From Collinsella sp. (GTDB taxonomy: Bacteria > Actinomycetota > Coriobacteriia > Coriobacteriales > Coriobacteriaceae), in NCBI GenBank assembly GCA_019424905.1, contig JAHYYP010000011.1, positions 1 to 56,306 of the forward strand: a DNA stretch of 56,306 bases, given 5' to 3'. Position numbers and translations under genes: made by a program. Below are positions 1 to 8,972 of this stretch, piece after piece. Below the pieces are notes generated by a model. That model was not told where the DNA came from. It did no database searches and saw nothing but the letters and a program-made list of their open reading frames with translations. Each line of letters opens with the position of its first letter. The first letter of the stretch is position 1.

Positions 1-24
1 ACCGAGCCGTACGCTTGAACTGAG

Positions 25-57
25 AAGGGGGAGGCCTCGCGGCCTCCCCCTTTTTTG
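25..57 (+). terminator. Intrinsic terminator of an upstream gene
   Basis: A perfect GC-rich hairpin (arms GGGGGAGGC and GCCTCCCCC) is followed by a run of six T. It must end a plus-strand transcript that starts outside the window. The first 18 bases could be the tail of that gene (in frame 1 a TGA stop lies at 16-18), but this is too short to assign. Confidence 0.9.
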
Positions 58-104
58 CGTTTGGTCGATATGAGCTAAACGCCTCTATGGCTTAATAGCC
101 TTTT

Positions 105-575
105 CTATTTGAAGAAAACAAAATGAATGACCAGCGCGATTGCCACGATGGCAATGATCAAGAGCGCAATTTGGAGACGGTGCTGTCTGCGCCGTCTGTT
201 TGACGATGTAAATATCGATTTCCCCTGCTTAGGCGTCTCGAGATAGCGGGCGGAATGCGTTAGAGTTTGCTTGGGACGGGGCCCTCTGCGATGTTGCTTT
301 GTGGGTGTTTGTGTCTGCTCCTGGCTGCTTGCGCTGTTTTTGGATAAGGGGGCATCTTTTAGATACACCGGATCGCTCGAGGCGACACCCATGTGTCTGC
401 GCGCTGATTGAGATTCTTCTAGGGTTTGATATCGATTGCGAGTTACATACTCAGGCTCTGCATCGTTAATGGGCTCTTGGGAAATATGGGGACGATGGTA
501 GCGTATGGGCTGTGAATAGGCAGAACTATCGTTCTGCAGCGACTCAAACGAATTGTCGGAGGTCTGATCGTCCAT
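105..575 (-). CDS. Tail-anchored hypothetical protein
   Basis: This 156-residue protein has no family I recognise. Residues 1 to about 125 are polar, low in hydrophobics and rich in Ser, Gln, Thr and Arg, so probably disordered. A strongly basic patch (SNRRRRQHR) then precedes one hydrophobic segment of about 21 residues (IALLIIAIVAIALVIHFVFF) that ends the protein. This is the layout of a C-terminally anchored membrane protein with its bulk in the cytoplasm, by the positive-inside rule. The start is supported by an AAGGG Shine-Dalgarno just upstream on the minus strand. It is transcribed away from the Hsp20 gene and has no operon partner in view. Function is unknown. Confidence 0.7.
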   Translation of the reverse strand: MDDQTSDNSFESLQNDSSAYSQPIRYHRPHISQEPINDAEPEYVTRNRYQTLEESQSARRHMGVASSDPVYLKDAPLSKNSASSQEQTQTPTKQHRRGPRPKQTLTHSARYLETPKQGKSIFTSSNRRRRQHRLQIALLIIAIVAIALVIHFVFFK

Positions 576-853
576 GATGCCCTTAGGTTGTCATTAACAA
601 CGTGTATGCGCTCATTGTAAGCCCTCCGCTTCGTTTTGACAGGCCGCGTATATGGTATTTAAGGCACGGTTCAAAGAACTTTAGCTTCGTTAAAACCTTA
701 GTCTACCAGACTTAGATATGCTTATAGAAAGAGACTTAAAAAACTTTATATCAAAATGTATATATAAGAAATGGATGGGCATATATTAGAGCGTCAAAAG
801 AAGTCCCTGCCACCTAGAAGATGGCTCGGCAGTCCCTTAAAGGAGTGGTAGTC
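576..853. promoter_or_regulatory. AT-rich divergent intergenic region
   Basis: This gene-free stretch separates the divergent tail-anchored protein and hsp20 genes. It is much richer in A+T than its surroundings, especially at 655-790. An imperfect inverted repeat is visible around 744-768 (CTTTATAT then ATATAAG). I do not find a CIRCE element or a HAIR (HspR) box, so the control of the heat-shock gene cannot be assigned from sequence. An AAAGGAG Shine-Dalgarno lies at 839-845. Confidence 0.45.
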
Positions 854-1285
854 ATGGCAAGCATGGTTCCTTATCGTTCGGTTTTTGGTGTTCGTCCCTC
901 TGCTAGCTCGTTGTTTGATCTCTTTGATGATATGAGCGACCTAGCGAACAGCTCGATTGCCTCTAAGGCGTTCCCCGTTGACGTTGAGGATAAGGGCGAT
1001 GGCTATGAGGTCAAGGCTTATCTGACCGGCGTCGCCAAGGACGATATCGATGTCGAGCTTAACGAGGGCCGTCTGTCCATTAGCGTGAATGTCGAGGAAG
1101 ACGAGGAGAACGAGGGTAAGAACTTCCTGCAGAAGGAGTTCAGCTCGTACAGCGCGACGCGCGGCGTGTACCTGAAGGATGCTTCGAGCGAGGGCCTTTC
1201 TGCAAAGTACGCTGACGGCATCCTTACCGTTACGGTTCCTAAGATTGTCGAGAAGAAGAACGTTACGAAGATTTCCATCGATTAA
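854..1285 (+). CDS. Hsp20/alpha-crystallin family small heat-shock protein
   Basis: The 143-residue product carries an alpha-crystallin domain: the FPVDVEDKGDGYEVKAYLTG strand region, then ELNEGRLSISVN, and a C-terminal YADGILTVTVPK motif typical of the last strands of the fold. Small heat-shock proteins form oligomers that hold unfolding proteins for ATP-dependent refolding. A reading frame from 821 is open, but the start at 854 follows an AAAGGAG site with good spacing and gives the usual family length and N-terminus. The gene is monocistronic, with a terminator directly after it. Family is certain; the control mechanism is not visible. Confidence 0.93.
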   Translation: MASMVPYRSVFGVRPSASSLFDLFDDMSDLANSSIASKAFPVDVEDKGDGYEVKAYLTGVAKDDIDVELNEGRLSISVNVEEDEENEGKNFLQKEFSSYSATRGVYLKDASSEGLSAKYADGILTVTVPKIVEKKNVTKISID

Positions 1286-1315
1286 GGCTATCGGCTTTTA
1301 AAATCGGTGCCTACG

Positions 1316-1352
1316 TTAAGGGGGCTGGGAAGTGATTCCCAGCCCCCTTTGC
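1316..1352 (+). terminator. Terminator after hsp20
   Basis: A hairpin with arms GGGGGCTGGGAA and TTCCCAGCCCCC is followed by TTTGC. It also lies directly beyond the stop of the convergent MBL gene, so it may serve both strands. Confidence 0.85.
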
Positions 1353-1355
1353 TGT

Positions 1356-2165
1356 TTACTGTATGGTCATGGGCCGATATTGTCCGGCGGGACGTATCGT
1401 GAGTTTATGCAGCCCCTCAACGCGGGTGGCGGTGCTGCCAAGCTCGTTGTCGAGCGTTGCGTCGAGGGAGCTTGCGTAGCTTTTGACGGTCAGGCTTGGG
1501 CGATTGTTGTCTTGGCTAATGTGCATCGCGATAAGTTGCTCGGTGCGATCGGTTGCCAACGCGCGTGCGGCATCGGCGGCCTGATCGTTGGAGAGATGCC
1601 CTTTTACAGACAGGATACGTTCCTGAAGAAAGCGAGGATAGTCGCCTTGACGCAGCATGGTTACATCGTGGTTGCTTTCGAGTGCGAGAATGCGACAGTC
1701 CTTGAGCGTATCGATGGCATGCTTCGACAACTCGCCGGTGTCGGTGGCAAAGCCAATTGAATCACCCTGAGCGTCAAACCGGTAGCCGACGGGATTAACG
1801 ACGTCGTGGGATGTCGAATATGTTTGAATGTGGACTCCGGCAATAGAGAGGGCGTCACCTGGGTCGAATTCCTCGACAGGTAGATGTGCGAGGCTTTCTT
1901 TGGACGTGAGCGTTCCTCTGCTGGAAAAGACTGGGCCATTCCAATGCTTGCACCATACCTCAAGCCCCTTGATGTGGTCGCTGTGTTCATGGGTGACAAC
2001 AAGGGCGTACACGTCGTCTACCGACAGTCCGAGTTCCGCCATGCGTTTGAGCGTTTCGCGGCGAGACAGTCCGTCATCGACCATAATGAGCCCCTGCGGG
2101 CCCTCGATGAGTGCGCAGTTGCCTTTAGAGCCACTGCCGAGGATATGAAGGTGCAGACGAGACAT
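1356..2165 (-). CDS. MBL-fold metallo-hydrolase, YycJ/WalJ-like
   Basis: The 269-residue protein begins MSRLHLHILGSGSKGNC, the N-terminus of the YycJ/WalJ branch of metallo-beta-lactamase proteins, and has the metal-binding THEHSDH signature at about residues 62-68. A second metal-ligand region is in the FATDTGE segment. Members are metal-dependent hydrolases; some have been linked to nucleic-acid processing or cell-wall signalling, but the substrate here is not known. The frame is open 27 codons further upstream. I chose the ATG at 2165 because it matches the family N-terminus, although its Shine-Dalgarno is weak (TTTGGA). It is divergent from tilS, with only 48 bp between the two starts, so the promoters must overlap. 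No walK or walR homologue is nearby. Confidence 0.85.
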   Translation of the reverse strand: MSRLHLHILGSGSKGNCALIEGPQGLIMVDDGLSRRETLKRMAELGLSVDDVYALVVTHEHSDHIKGLEVWCKHWNGPVFSSRGTLTSKESLAHLPVEEFDPGDALSIAGVHIQTYSTSHDVVNPVGYRFDAQGDSIGFATDTGELSKHAIDTLKDCRILALESNHDVTMLRQGDYPRFLQERILSVKGHLSNDQAADAARALATDRTEQLIAMHISQDNNRPSLTVKSYASSLDATLDNELGSTATRVEGLHKLTIRPAGQYRPMTIQ

Positions 2166-2213
2166 AAGATTCCAAAGGATACAATGGGTGCGGACGAATA
2201 GAGGAGGAAGCAA

Positions 2214-3752
2214 ATGCCTACGGTATCTCAGCATTATGGACACCATGCCGTGCCTGGGGCAGTCGATGAGACCCGGACGAGGCAGCAGGCTGCTCCTGTC
2301 GTGCTCATGGTATCAGGCGGCGCGGACTCGACGGCACTGCTTCTTATGGCGTGCACATCAAAGCTGGATATCCAAGACGGACGCGGTGTTGCCCCCATTG
2401 CTCGCGAGCGCCTGCATGTGCTGCATGTAAACCATCATCTGCGCGGCAAGGCGTCCGATGGCGACGAGGCCTTTGTGCGTGAGCTCTGCGCGAAATATGG
2501 TTTACCGCTGTGCGTGGAGCACGCTTATTTTGATGGGGAGTCGGGCAATATTGAGGCCGCGGCCCGCGAGGTGCGCTATGCCGCGGCGCGGAGGTATGTT
2601 CGCGAGCTCTGCGCCCAGACGGGGGCACCGCGAACGGCGGCTCGTATCTGCACCGCGCACACGTCTTCGGATCGCGCGGAAACGTTTTTGATGAACGCGA
2701 TTAAGGGTTCAGGGCCCGCTGGCCTATCGAGCATTCCTCACCGGAGGAATATCGTGGTGCGCCCCTTGCTCGACCTAACTCATGGCGAGCTCGTGGGCTA
2801 TCTACAGGTACATGGTCAGCCGTGGCGTGAGGACGAGAGCAATGAGGATATCTCGTATCTGCGAAACTACGTGCGCCATCGGGTAATGCCAGTGGTGGCA
2901 CAGCGTAATGCGAGCGTGTGCAAGACGATTGGCGCCGCCTGCGAGATCCTTGGTGACGAAGATGCGTTTCTATCCCAGCTGTCGGCACAGGCGTTTCGAA
3001 GCTGCCTGCGCAAGGAGGCGGCGGGTGCGCTAGTGCTCGATGCCAGACGCCTTGCTGCGGCCGAGGTGGTAATCGCGCGGCGCATCGTGCGACTGGCGAT
3101 CAAACGCATCGATCCGGACGCTCGTCCAGAGATGCGACATGTGGAGCGAGTCCTTTCCTGCGTTGCCGAGGGCGCCGGCTCGGTCACGCTTCCGGCGGGG
3201 ATTGACGCACGCATTGAGTTTGGCATGCTGGCGTTCAAGGCGCCGGCGGCTCGCGAGGGCCTGGTCGCGGACTGGGTTACCGTACCCGGTCGTTTGCCGT
3301 TGGGCGGGGGACGTATGCTGGTCACAGAACCGATGGCCGTTGAGCCGGGATGCGATATCGTGCGCCGCGCCCGTGAGCTTGCAGCTGCCGGGGAAGTGAC
3401 AGCTTTGGTAGACGCGGCTGCTCTGGGTTTTGCCGACAGCGATAGTGAGCGGATCCTGGCGGGCTCGCGTGGCGAGATCCCTGCCGAGGCGCGATTGGCG
3501 CGCCTGTGGGTGGACGGTCCCGCACCGGGAGACGTGATGTGCCCGTTAGGGATGAGTGGTCGAAGCAAGAAAGTATCCGACTTGCTAGGTGAGGCTCGCA
3601 TTCCCGTTTCCGAGCGCGCCGGCGTGCCCATGGTGAGGACGGCGCCGGGGGGCGCCGTGGTGTGGGTCGCCGGAGTTCGCGCGGACGAGCGTTTTAAGTG
3701 CACGGCCGCAACGCGCGTGGCATATCTGCTCCGCGTGGTCGATGCGGAATAG
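2214..3752 (+). CDS. tilS: tRNA(Ile)-lysidine synthase
   Basis: TilS modifies cytidine 34 of the CAU-anticodon tRNA-Ile to lysidine, so that it reads AUA and is charged with isoleucine. The 512-residue product has the PP-loop ATP motif SGGADS at about residues 34-39, the LHVNHHLRG segment that follows in the family, and a C-terminal TilS domain (PGDVMCPLGMSGRSKKVSDLL). The start has a strong GAGGAGG Shine-Dalgarno. It is the first gene of a tilS-hpt-ftsH cluster, an order conserved in many Gram-positive bacteria. The 147-bp gap before hpt suggests that hpt also has its own promoter. Confidence 0.96.
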   Translation: MPTVSQHYGHHAVPGAVDETRTRQQAAPVVLMVSGGADSTALLLMACTSKLDIQDGRGVAPIARERLHVLHVNHHLRGKASDGDEAFVRELCAKYGLPLCVEHAYFDGESGNIEAAAREVRYAAARRYVRELCAQTGAPRTAARICTAHTSSDRAETFLMNAIKGSGPAGLSSIPHRRNIVVRPLLDLTHGELVGYLQVHGQPWREDESNEDISYLRNYVRHRVMPVVAQRNASVCKTIGAACEILGDEDAFLSQLSAQAFRSCLRKEAAGALVLDARRLAAAEVVIARRIVRLAIKRIDPDARPEMRHVERVLSCVAEGAGSVTLPAGIDARIEFGMLAFKAPAAREGLVADWVTVPGRLPLGGGRMLVTEPMAVEPGCDIVRRARELAAAGEVTALVDAAALGFADSDSERILAGSRGEIPAEARLARLWVDGPAPGDVMCPLGMSGRSKKVSDLLGEARIPVSERAGVPMVRTAPGGAVVWVAGVRADERFKCTAATRVAYLLRVVDAE

Positions 3753-3899
3753 CGTCCCACGCCAGCTATTCTGTGCGACGTTGACGGTATTCCCGCGCTG
3801 ATGGCGTACGGGCTGGAAAATATACCCCGTGCGCTGCTAAAATGTGAAGTTCGCGTCCATACGGCGGTGTGTGGGCGATAAGCACAAGAAAGGGTTGTC

Positions 3900-4448
3900 A
3901 TGGCTTCTCAACATCCGGATATCGAGAAGGTTCTGTTCACGCAGGAGGATATCGACGGTATCGTCTCTCGCCTGGGCGAGGAGATTACTCGCGACTACGC
4001 GGGTAAGGATCTGGTGCTGATTGCGGTCCTGCGCGGCGCCGTGGTCTTTATGGGCGACCTGATGCGTAAGATCGAGCTGCCGACCAACATCGATTTCATG
4101 GCTGTTTCGAGCTATGGCGACGGTGTGAAGTCCTCGGGTATCGTGCGTATCATTAAGGACCTGGATATCGACATCCGCGGTCGCGACGTGCTGATCGTCG
4201 AGGACATTCTGGACTCGGGCCTGACGCTCAAGTATCTGATGAAGAACCTCGAGAGCCGCAAGCCCGCTTCTCTGGAGGTCGCCGCCTTCCTGTGGAAGGA
4301 CGTTGAGGACCGCGTCTCGGCCATCACGCCCAAGTATGTTGGAACCCATTGCCCCGATGCCTTTGTGGTGGGCTACGGCCTCGACTATGCCGAGCGCTAT
4401 CGTAACCTTCCGTATCTGGGCATTTTGAAACCGGAGGTTTATTCGTAA
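3900..4448 (+). CDS. hpt: Hypoxanthine phosphoribosyltransferase
   Basis: The 182-residue enzyme transfers phosphoribose from PRPP to hypoxanthine or guanine in purine salvage. The PRPP-binding loop is seen as VLIVEDILDSG, and the family's early LRGAVVFMGDL motif is present. An AAAGGG Shine-Dalgarno precedes the ATG. A possible extended -10 (TGCTAAAAT) lies about 60 bp upstream. Only one base separates its stop from the ftsH start, so the two genes are co-transcribed and probably translationally coupled. Confidence 0.96.
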   Translation: MASQHPDIEKVLFTQEDIDGIVSRLGEEITRDYAGKDLVLIAVLRGAVVFMGDLMRKIELPTNIDFMAVSSYGDGVKSSGIVRIIKDLDIDIRGRDVLIVEDILDSGLTLKYLMKNLESRKPASLEVAAFLWKDVEDRVSAITPKYVGTHCPDAFVVGYGLDYAERYRNLPYLGILKPEVYS

Positions 4449-4449
4449 G

Positions 4450-6591
4450 ATGCCCGACGACCGTAACGATAACAATTCCCAGACTCCCCGGGACCCAAAG
4501 ATCCCGGGGATGCCCGGAGGCAAGAAGCCCACGCGTACGGGCTGGCTGTATTTTATTTTGGCTTGCGCGCTTCTGGGCTACGCCTTCTTTAACATGGGCT
4601 CCGGCTTTGCCAATTCCAGCAATACCGTTAAGCTCGCGACGAGCGAGATGGTGAGCGCCATCAAGCAGGATCGCGTCGAAGATCTGACCTATACGGTTCA
4701 AGACGGAAGCGTGACGGGTCATTACTGGAAGACGAAGAAGGACAAGGGCGATACGAGCGAGCTCAAGAGCTTCTCTTCGACCTATGTCGGCTCCGATTCG
4801 CTTGCCGAGCTCATGGCGGAGCACCCCGATACCAAGTACATCGTCAACACCAACGATCCCGATTTTTGGGGCGACTTGGCGATGAGTGTGCTTCCGACGA
4901 TCGCCCTTATCGCCATCATGTTCTACTTTATGCGCCAGATGATGGGCGCCAACAACAGGAACATGCAGTTTGGCAAGACCAACGCCAAGACCAACGAGGC
5001 CACACGCCCCAAGGTCAAGTTTGAAGACGTTGCCGGCGTGGACGAGGCAGTCGAGGAGCTCGAGGAGATCCGTGACTTTTTGAGCGATCCGGATCGCTAT
5101 CGCAAGCTGGGCGCCAAGATCCCGCGTGGCGTGTTGCTGGTTGGCCCTCCGGGCACCGGTAAAACGCTGCTGGCCAAGGCTGTTGCCGGCGAGGCGGGCG
5201 TGCCGTTCTTTAGCATCTCGGCTTCCGACTTTGTCGAGATGTTCGTAGGTGTCGGCGCCAGCCGTGTGCGTGACCTCTTTAAGGAGGCCAAGTCCCAGGC
5301 CCCGTCGATCATCTTCATCGATGAGATCGACGCCGTGGGACGTCAGCGCGGAGCCGGCTTGGGCGGCGGTCACGACGAGCGCGAGCAGACGCTCAACCAG
5401 CTGTTGGTCGAGATGGACGGTTTTGAGGAGAGCGAGTCGGTCATCCTGATCGCTGCGACCAACCGTCCTGACATCCTGGATCCGGCATTGCTGCGTCCCG
5501 GCCGTTTTGACCGTCAGGTTACGGTCGACCGTCCGGATGTGAAGGGCCGCGAGCAGATCTTGCGCGTGCATGCCGAGAACAAGCCGATGGACGAGGACGT
5601 TAAGTTTGAGAAGCTCGCCCAGATGACCGTTGGCTTTACCGGTGCCGATCTGGCAAATCTGCTCAACGAGTCTGCGCTGCTGGCTGCTCGCCGCCATCGT
5701 TCCGTGATCTCGATGGACGAGGTCGAGGAGTCGATGGAGCGCGTGATTGCCGGACCGCAGCGCAAGGGTCGCGTGATGACCGAAGCCGAGCGCACTACGA
5801 TTGCCTACCACGAGAGCGGCCATGCCCTGGTGGGCCACATCCTGGAGCACTCCGATCCGGTTCACAAGATTTCGATTGTCAGCCGCGGCCAGGCTCTGGG
5901 TTACACGCTGCAGCTTCCGCAGGAGGATCACTTCCTCAAGACCAAGAACGAGATGCTCGACGAGCTTGCCGTGTTCTTGGGCGGTCGCGTTGCCGAGGAG
6001 CTCATGTGCGACGACATCACGTCGGGCGCGAGCAACGACCTGGAGCGCGCGACCAAGATGGCGCGCGAGATGGTCACGCGCCTGGGTATGAGCGAGGAGC
6101 TGGGCACGCAAGTGTTTGGCGAGGCGCAGCATCAGGTGTTCCTTGGTCGCGATTACGCCGATCACCAGGATTACTCCGAGGAGACGGCACGCCGCATCGA
6201 TATCGAGGTTCAGCGCATCATGCGCGAAGCCCATCGTCGTGCGGTCGAGATTTTGGATGCCCGTCGCGATCAGCTCGATCTGATGGCGAAGGTGCTGCTT
6301 GAGCGCGAGACCGTCGAAGGCGACGCCGTGAACGCCCTGCTCGACAACGAGTGGGATGCGTACCTTGAGCGCGAGGGCGATATCCTGGCGGCCAAGGAGG
6401 AGCGCAATGCCAAGGCGGCCGGCATGCCGACCAAGAAGCGCGCGCCTCGCATGAGCGAGGAGGAGCTGGCGGCTGATGCCGCGGCCTTTGCGCAGGCGGC
6501 CATGCAGGAGGATGCCGAAGCCGCATCCGATGATGCTGACGATGACCATGCCGTCGTCGATGCCGATGCCGACACCGACGCCGACAAATAG
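4450..6591 (+). CDS. ftsH: ATP-dependent zinc metalloprotease FtsH
   Basis: FtsH is a membrane-bound AAA+ protease that degrades unassembled membrane proteins and some regulators. This 713-residue copy has two N-terminal membrane segments (about residues 29-48 and 138-160), Walker A GPPGTGKT at about residue 232, Walker B IIFIDEID, the second region of homology (AATNRPDILDPALLRPGRFD) and the zinc site HESGH at about 454-458. The tail after about residue 640 is unusual: Ala/Glu-rich, then very acidic with repeated Asp-Ala (DADADTDAD). Such tails vary between species and are probably disordered. It is the third gene of tilS-hpt-ftsH. Confidence 0.97.
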   Translation: MPDDRNDNNSQTPRDPKIPGMPGGKKPTRTGWLYFILACALLGYAFFNMGSGFANSSNTVKLATSEMVSAIKQDRVEDLTYTVQDGSVTGHYWKTKKDKGDTSELKSFSSTYVGSDSLAELMAEHPDTKYIVNTNDPDFWGDLAMSVLPTIALIAIMFYFMRQMMGANNRNMQFGKTNAKTNEATRPKVKFEDVAGVDEAVEELEEIRDFLSDPDRYRKLGAKIPRGVLLVGPPGTGKTLLAKAVAGEAGVPFFSISASDFVEMFVGVGASRVRDLFKEAKSQAPSIIFIDEIDAVGRQRGAGLGGGHDEREQTLNQLLVEMDGFEESESVILIAATNRPDILDPALLRPGRFDRQVTVDRPDVKGREQILRVHAENKPMDEDVKFEKLAQMTVGFTGADLANLLNESALLAARRHRSVISMDEVEESMERVIAGPQRKGRVMTEAERTTIAYHESGHALVGHILEHSDPVHKISIVSRGQALGYTLQLPQEDHFLKTKNEMLDELAVFLGGRVAEELMCDDITSGASNDLERATKMAREMVTRLGMSEELGTQVFGEAQHQVFLGRDYADHQDYSEETARRIDIEVQRIMREAHRRAVEILDARRDQLDLMAKVLLERETVEGDAVNALLDNEWDAYLEREGDILAAKEERNAKAAGMPTKKRAPRMSEEELAADAAAFAQAAMQEDAEAASDDADDDHAVVDADADTDADK

Positions 6592-6602
6592 TCTTTGTGG
6601 CG

Positions 6603-6637
6603 AAAGCCTCTGCGGGGAAACCTGCGGGGGCTTTTTC
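6603..6637 (+). terminator. Terminator after ftsH with GAAA tetraloop
   Basis: A 14-bp stem (three G-U pairs) from AAAGCCTCTGCGGG to CCTGCGGGGGCTTT is closed by a GAAA tetraloop and followed by TTTTTC. It ends the tilS-hpt-ftsH transcript. Confidence 0.85.
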
Positions 6638-6660
6638 TTTTGAGCGATATGGGGCCGTCT

Positions 6661-6720
6661 GTTGATTGGGGACAGACTTAAATGAGCGTTTTCACGCATT
6701 TAAGTCTGTCCCCAATCAAC
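6661..6720. repeat. Perfect palindrome with 24-bp arms
   Basis: Arms at 6661-6684 and 6697-6720 are perfectly complementary, with a 12-nt loop. Each arm contains GGGGACAGACTTAAATG. From general knowledge, GGGACAG-type palindromes of this form occur widely in bacteria as REP-like elements linked to RAYT transposases. No RAYT gene is in the window. Confidence 0.85.
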
Positions 6721-6780
6721 ATTGCTGCGGCACTTTGCTCGGCTAAAGCGTACAATAGCGCCTATGTGAAAGGGGAACAG

Positions 6781-7965
6781 ATGATCAACGAAACTATGTA
6801 TGCTCGCGGTGCGGAAAGCTCCATCATCCGTGAGATTTTTAGCTATGGCCTTGAGCGCAAGGCGCAGATCGGTGCGGAAAACGTATTCGATTTTTCGCTG
6901 GGCAACCCGAGTGTTCCGGCGCCCGCTGCCGTGGCTGAGTCGATTAAGAAGGCCCTGGAGCTGCCGAGCGACCAGCTGCACGGCTACACGCCCGCACCGG
7001 GCCTGCCGCAATGTCGTGCCGCTGTGGCCGAATCGCTCAACCGCCGCTTTGGCACGAGCTATGAGGGCAAAGACGTCTTTATGACGGTGGGTGCCGCGGC
7101 TTCGCTCACCTGCACGCTCAACGCCGTTACGAACCCGGGCGACGAGGTTATTGTTATCGCCCCGTACTTTCCGGAGTATCGCGTTTGGATTGAGAAGGCC
7201 GGCTGTACGTGTGTTGAGGCGCTCGCCGATGAAGATACGTTCCAGCTGAGCGTGGACAACGTGCTCAAGGCGATCAGCGATAAGACGGCGGCCGTCATCA
7301 TCGACTCTCCCAACAATCCGACCGGTGCCGTATATACATGCGACACGCTGACGCGACTGGCCAACGTTCTGCGCGAGGCCAACGCTCAGCGCGATCCCGA
7401 GAATCCGATTATGCTCATCTCGGATGAGCCGTACCGCGAAATCGTGTACGGTGCCGAGGTGCCTTGGGTGCCCTCGATTTACGAGCACACCATCGTGTGC
7501 TACTCGTATTCCAAGTCGCTGTCGCTGCCGGGTGAGCGCGTGGGGTGGATCTTGGTTCCCAACACCAATCCGCAGGCCGCCCGTCTGATGCCGGCTGTTG
7601 CGGGTGCTGCCCGTACGCTGGGTTTTGTATGCGCACCGGCACTCTTCCAGCGCGTAATTATCGACTGCATCGATGAGCCGAGTGACGTTGAGGCCTATGC
7701 ACGCAACCGCACCGCGCTTACCGACGCACTAGCGGAGTATGGCTACACCTATGTTGAGCCGGATGGCGCGTTCTACCTATGGGTGAAAGCGTTGGAGCCC
7801 GATGCGAATGCGTTTTGCGAGCGCGCAAAGAAGTATGAGTTGCTTGCGGTTCCCTCGGACAGCTTTGGTATGCCGGGTTGGTTCCGCCTGGGCTATTGCG
7901 TGAGTTACGAAACGATTGTCAATTCGCTACCCGCTTGGAAACAGTTGGCGGACGAGTATCGTTAA
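6781..7965 (+). CDS. PLP-dependent class I/II aminotransferase
   Basis: The 394-residue enzyme is a fold-type I aminotransferase. The visible signatures are NPGDEVIVIAPYFPEY, the pyridoxal-contacting SPNNPTG, and the Schiff-base lysine in SYSKSLSLPGERVGW. The substrate is not fixed by these motifs; aspartate, aromatic or alanine-type transamination are all possible. The ATG at 6781 follows an AAAGGGG Shine-Dalgarno and a likely -10 box TACAAT (6751-6756). The frame is open upstream into the palindrome at 6661-6720, but that extension is not a plausible N-terminus. No operon partner is evident; the next gene is 165 bp away. Confidence 0.92.
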   Translation: MINETMYARGAESSIIREIFSYGLERKAQIGAENVFDFSLGNPSVPAPAAVAESIKKALELPSDQLHGYTPAPGLPQCRAAVAESLNRRFGTSYEGKDVFMTVGAAASLTCTLNAVTNPGDEVIVIAPYFPEYRVWIEKAGCTCVEALADEDTFQLSVDNVLKAISDKTAAVIIDSPNNPTGAVYTCDTLTRLANVLREANAQRDPENPIMLISDEPYREIVYGAEVPWVPSIYEHTIVCYSYSKSLSLPGERVGWILVPNTNPQAARLMPAVAGAARTLGFVCAPALFQRVIIDCIDEPSDVEAYARNRTALTDALAEYGYTYVEPDGAFYLWVKALEPDANAFCERAKKYELLAVPSDSFGMPGWFRLGYCVSYETIVNSLPAWKQLADEYR

Positions 7966-8130
7966 AAGCAAAGCGATCTGCCTACAATGTTTTACGTGAA
8001 ACGGGGTTTGGTGTTAAGCCGGACCCCGTTGTCATGGACGTTGTGTCTTTGGGATGGAGTGGTTTTACGACTATCGAAGGCTATGCGTACAATGAATATA
8101 AGCGACGGCCGTGCCAGATAAGGAGACCTG

Positions 8131-8952
8131 ATGCCCTACCTGCTTTCTTGTGACATTCATACCCATACGATGTTCTCTGCGCATGCATATTCGACCATTG
8201 AGGAGAATGTGTACTGGGCGGCAGAGCGTGGTCTGCAGGTGCTCGGATCTGCCGACCATTTGAGCTCTATGGTTACGGCTTGCCCCAATGACCTGCGCAG
8301 TTACCAGTTCTTTATCAACCAGGATATCTGGCCGCGCATTTGGAGCGGCGTGCTGGTGCTGCGTGGTGCCGAGGCCGATATCGTTTCGCTGGACGGAAGC
8401 CTGTTTGGCGAGGACACTCCTGTCACGCTCGATATTGCCGGCGATTCGTACAGCCGTCAGCATTCGCTGTTCGATTTGGTTACGCGTAATTTGGATTATT
8501 TGGTTGCAAGCGTGCATAATCCACAGATTGCTGAGGGCGCGACGCTGGCCCAGACGACCGAGATGTATATCAATGCCCTGGAGCACCCCAAGGTGTTCAT
8601 GCTGGGTCACACGGGGCGTTCGGGCGTGCCGTTCGATATCGACGAGGTGCTGTTGGCAGCTAAGGCCAAGCACAAGATTATCGAGATCAACAACCATAGT
8701 CTTGAACACGGTGTCGACACTGAGCATTGGGCCGTATGCCGCAAGATCGCCGAGCGCTGCGCCGAGCTGGGCGTGGGCATTGGCGTGTCAACCGATGCCC
8801 ACATTGGCATGGCCATTGGCAAGCTCGATCACGCGCGCAAGATGCTCGACGAGATTCACTTCCCGCTGGATTTGATCGTGACGCGCGACCGCGAGACGCT
8901 GCTGCGCGAGATGGCGGCAGCCGGCGTGTGCGATCTGCGCAATGGGATGTAG
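8131..8952 (+). CDS. PHP-domain phosphoesterase, YcdX-like
   Basis: The 273-residue protein is a stand-alone PHP (polymerase and histidinol phosphatase) domain. Metal-binding motifs are visible in the expected order: DIHTHTMFSAH at residues 8-18, GSADH, EADI, ASVHNP, GHTGR, EINNHS and STDAHIG. YcdX-type members are metal-dependent phosphatases with a trinuclear centre; the physiological substrate is uncertain. The start follows an AAGGAG Shine-Dalgarno, and a TACAAT -10 box lies about 40 bp upstream. A hairpin (ACGGGGT...ACCCCGT) lies in the gap after the aminotransferase. Confidence 0.88.
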   Translation: MPYLLSCDIHTHTMFSAHAYSTIEENVYWAAERGLQVLGSADHLSSMVTACPNDLRSYQFFINQDIWPRIWSGVLVLRGAEADIVSLDGSLFGEDTPVTLDIAGDSYSRQHSLFDLVTRNLDYLVASVHNPQIAEGATLAQTTEMYINALEHPKVFMLGHTGRSGVPFDIDEVLLAAKAKHKIIEINNHSLEHGVDTEHWAVCRKIAERCAELGVGIGVSTDAHIGMAIGKLDHARKMLDEIHFPLDLIVTRDRETLLREMAAAGVCDLRNGM

Positions 8953-8972
8953 CGGAGTTTATAAACCAAGCG

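Noticed and set aside
576..853. CIRCE or HAIR heat-shock operator upstream of hsp20
   Set aside because: Neither the TTAGCACTC/GAGTGCTAA nor the CTTGAGT/ACTCAAG pattern is present.
4324..6699. A 791-codon minus-strand frame opposite ftsH
   Set aside because: It is a shadow of a GC-rich, strongly biased gene. The plus strand encodes an unmistakable FtsH.
6682..6780. Extended N-terminus of the aminotransferase starting at 6682
   Set aside because: It would translate the palindrome at 6661-6720 and the likely promoter. The ATG at 6781 has the ribosome-binding site and the family N-terminus.
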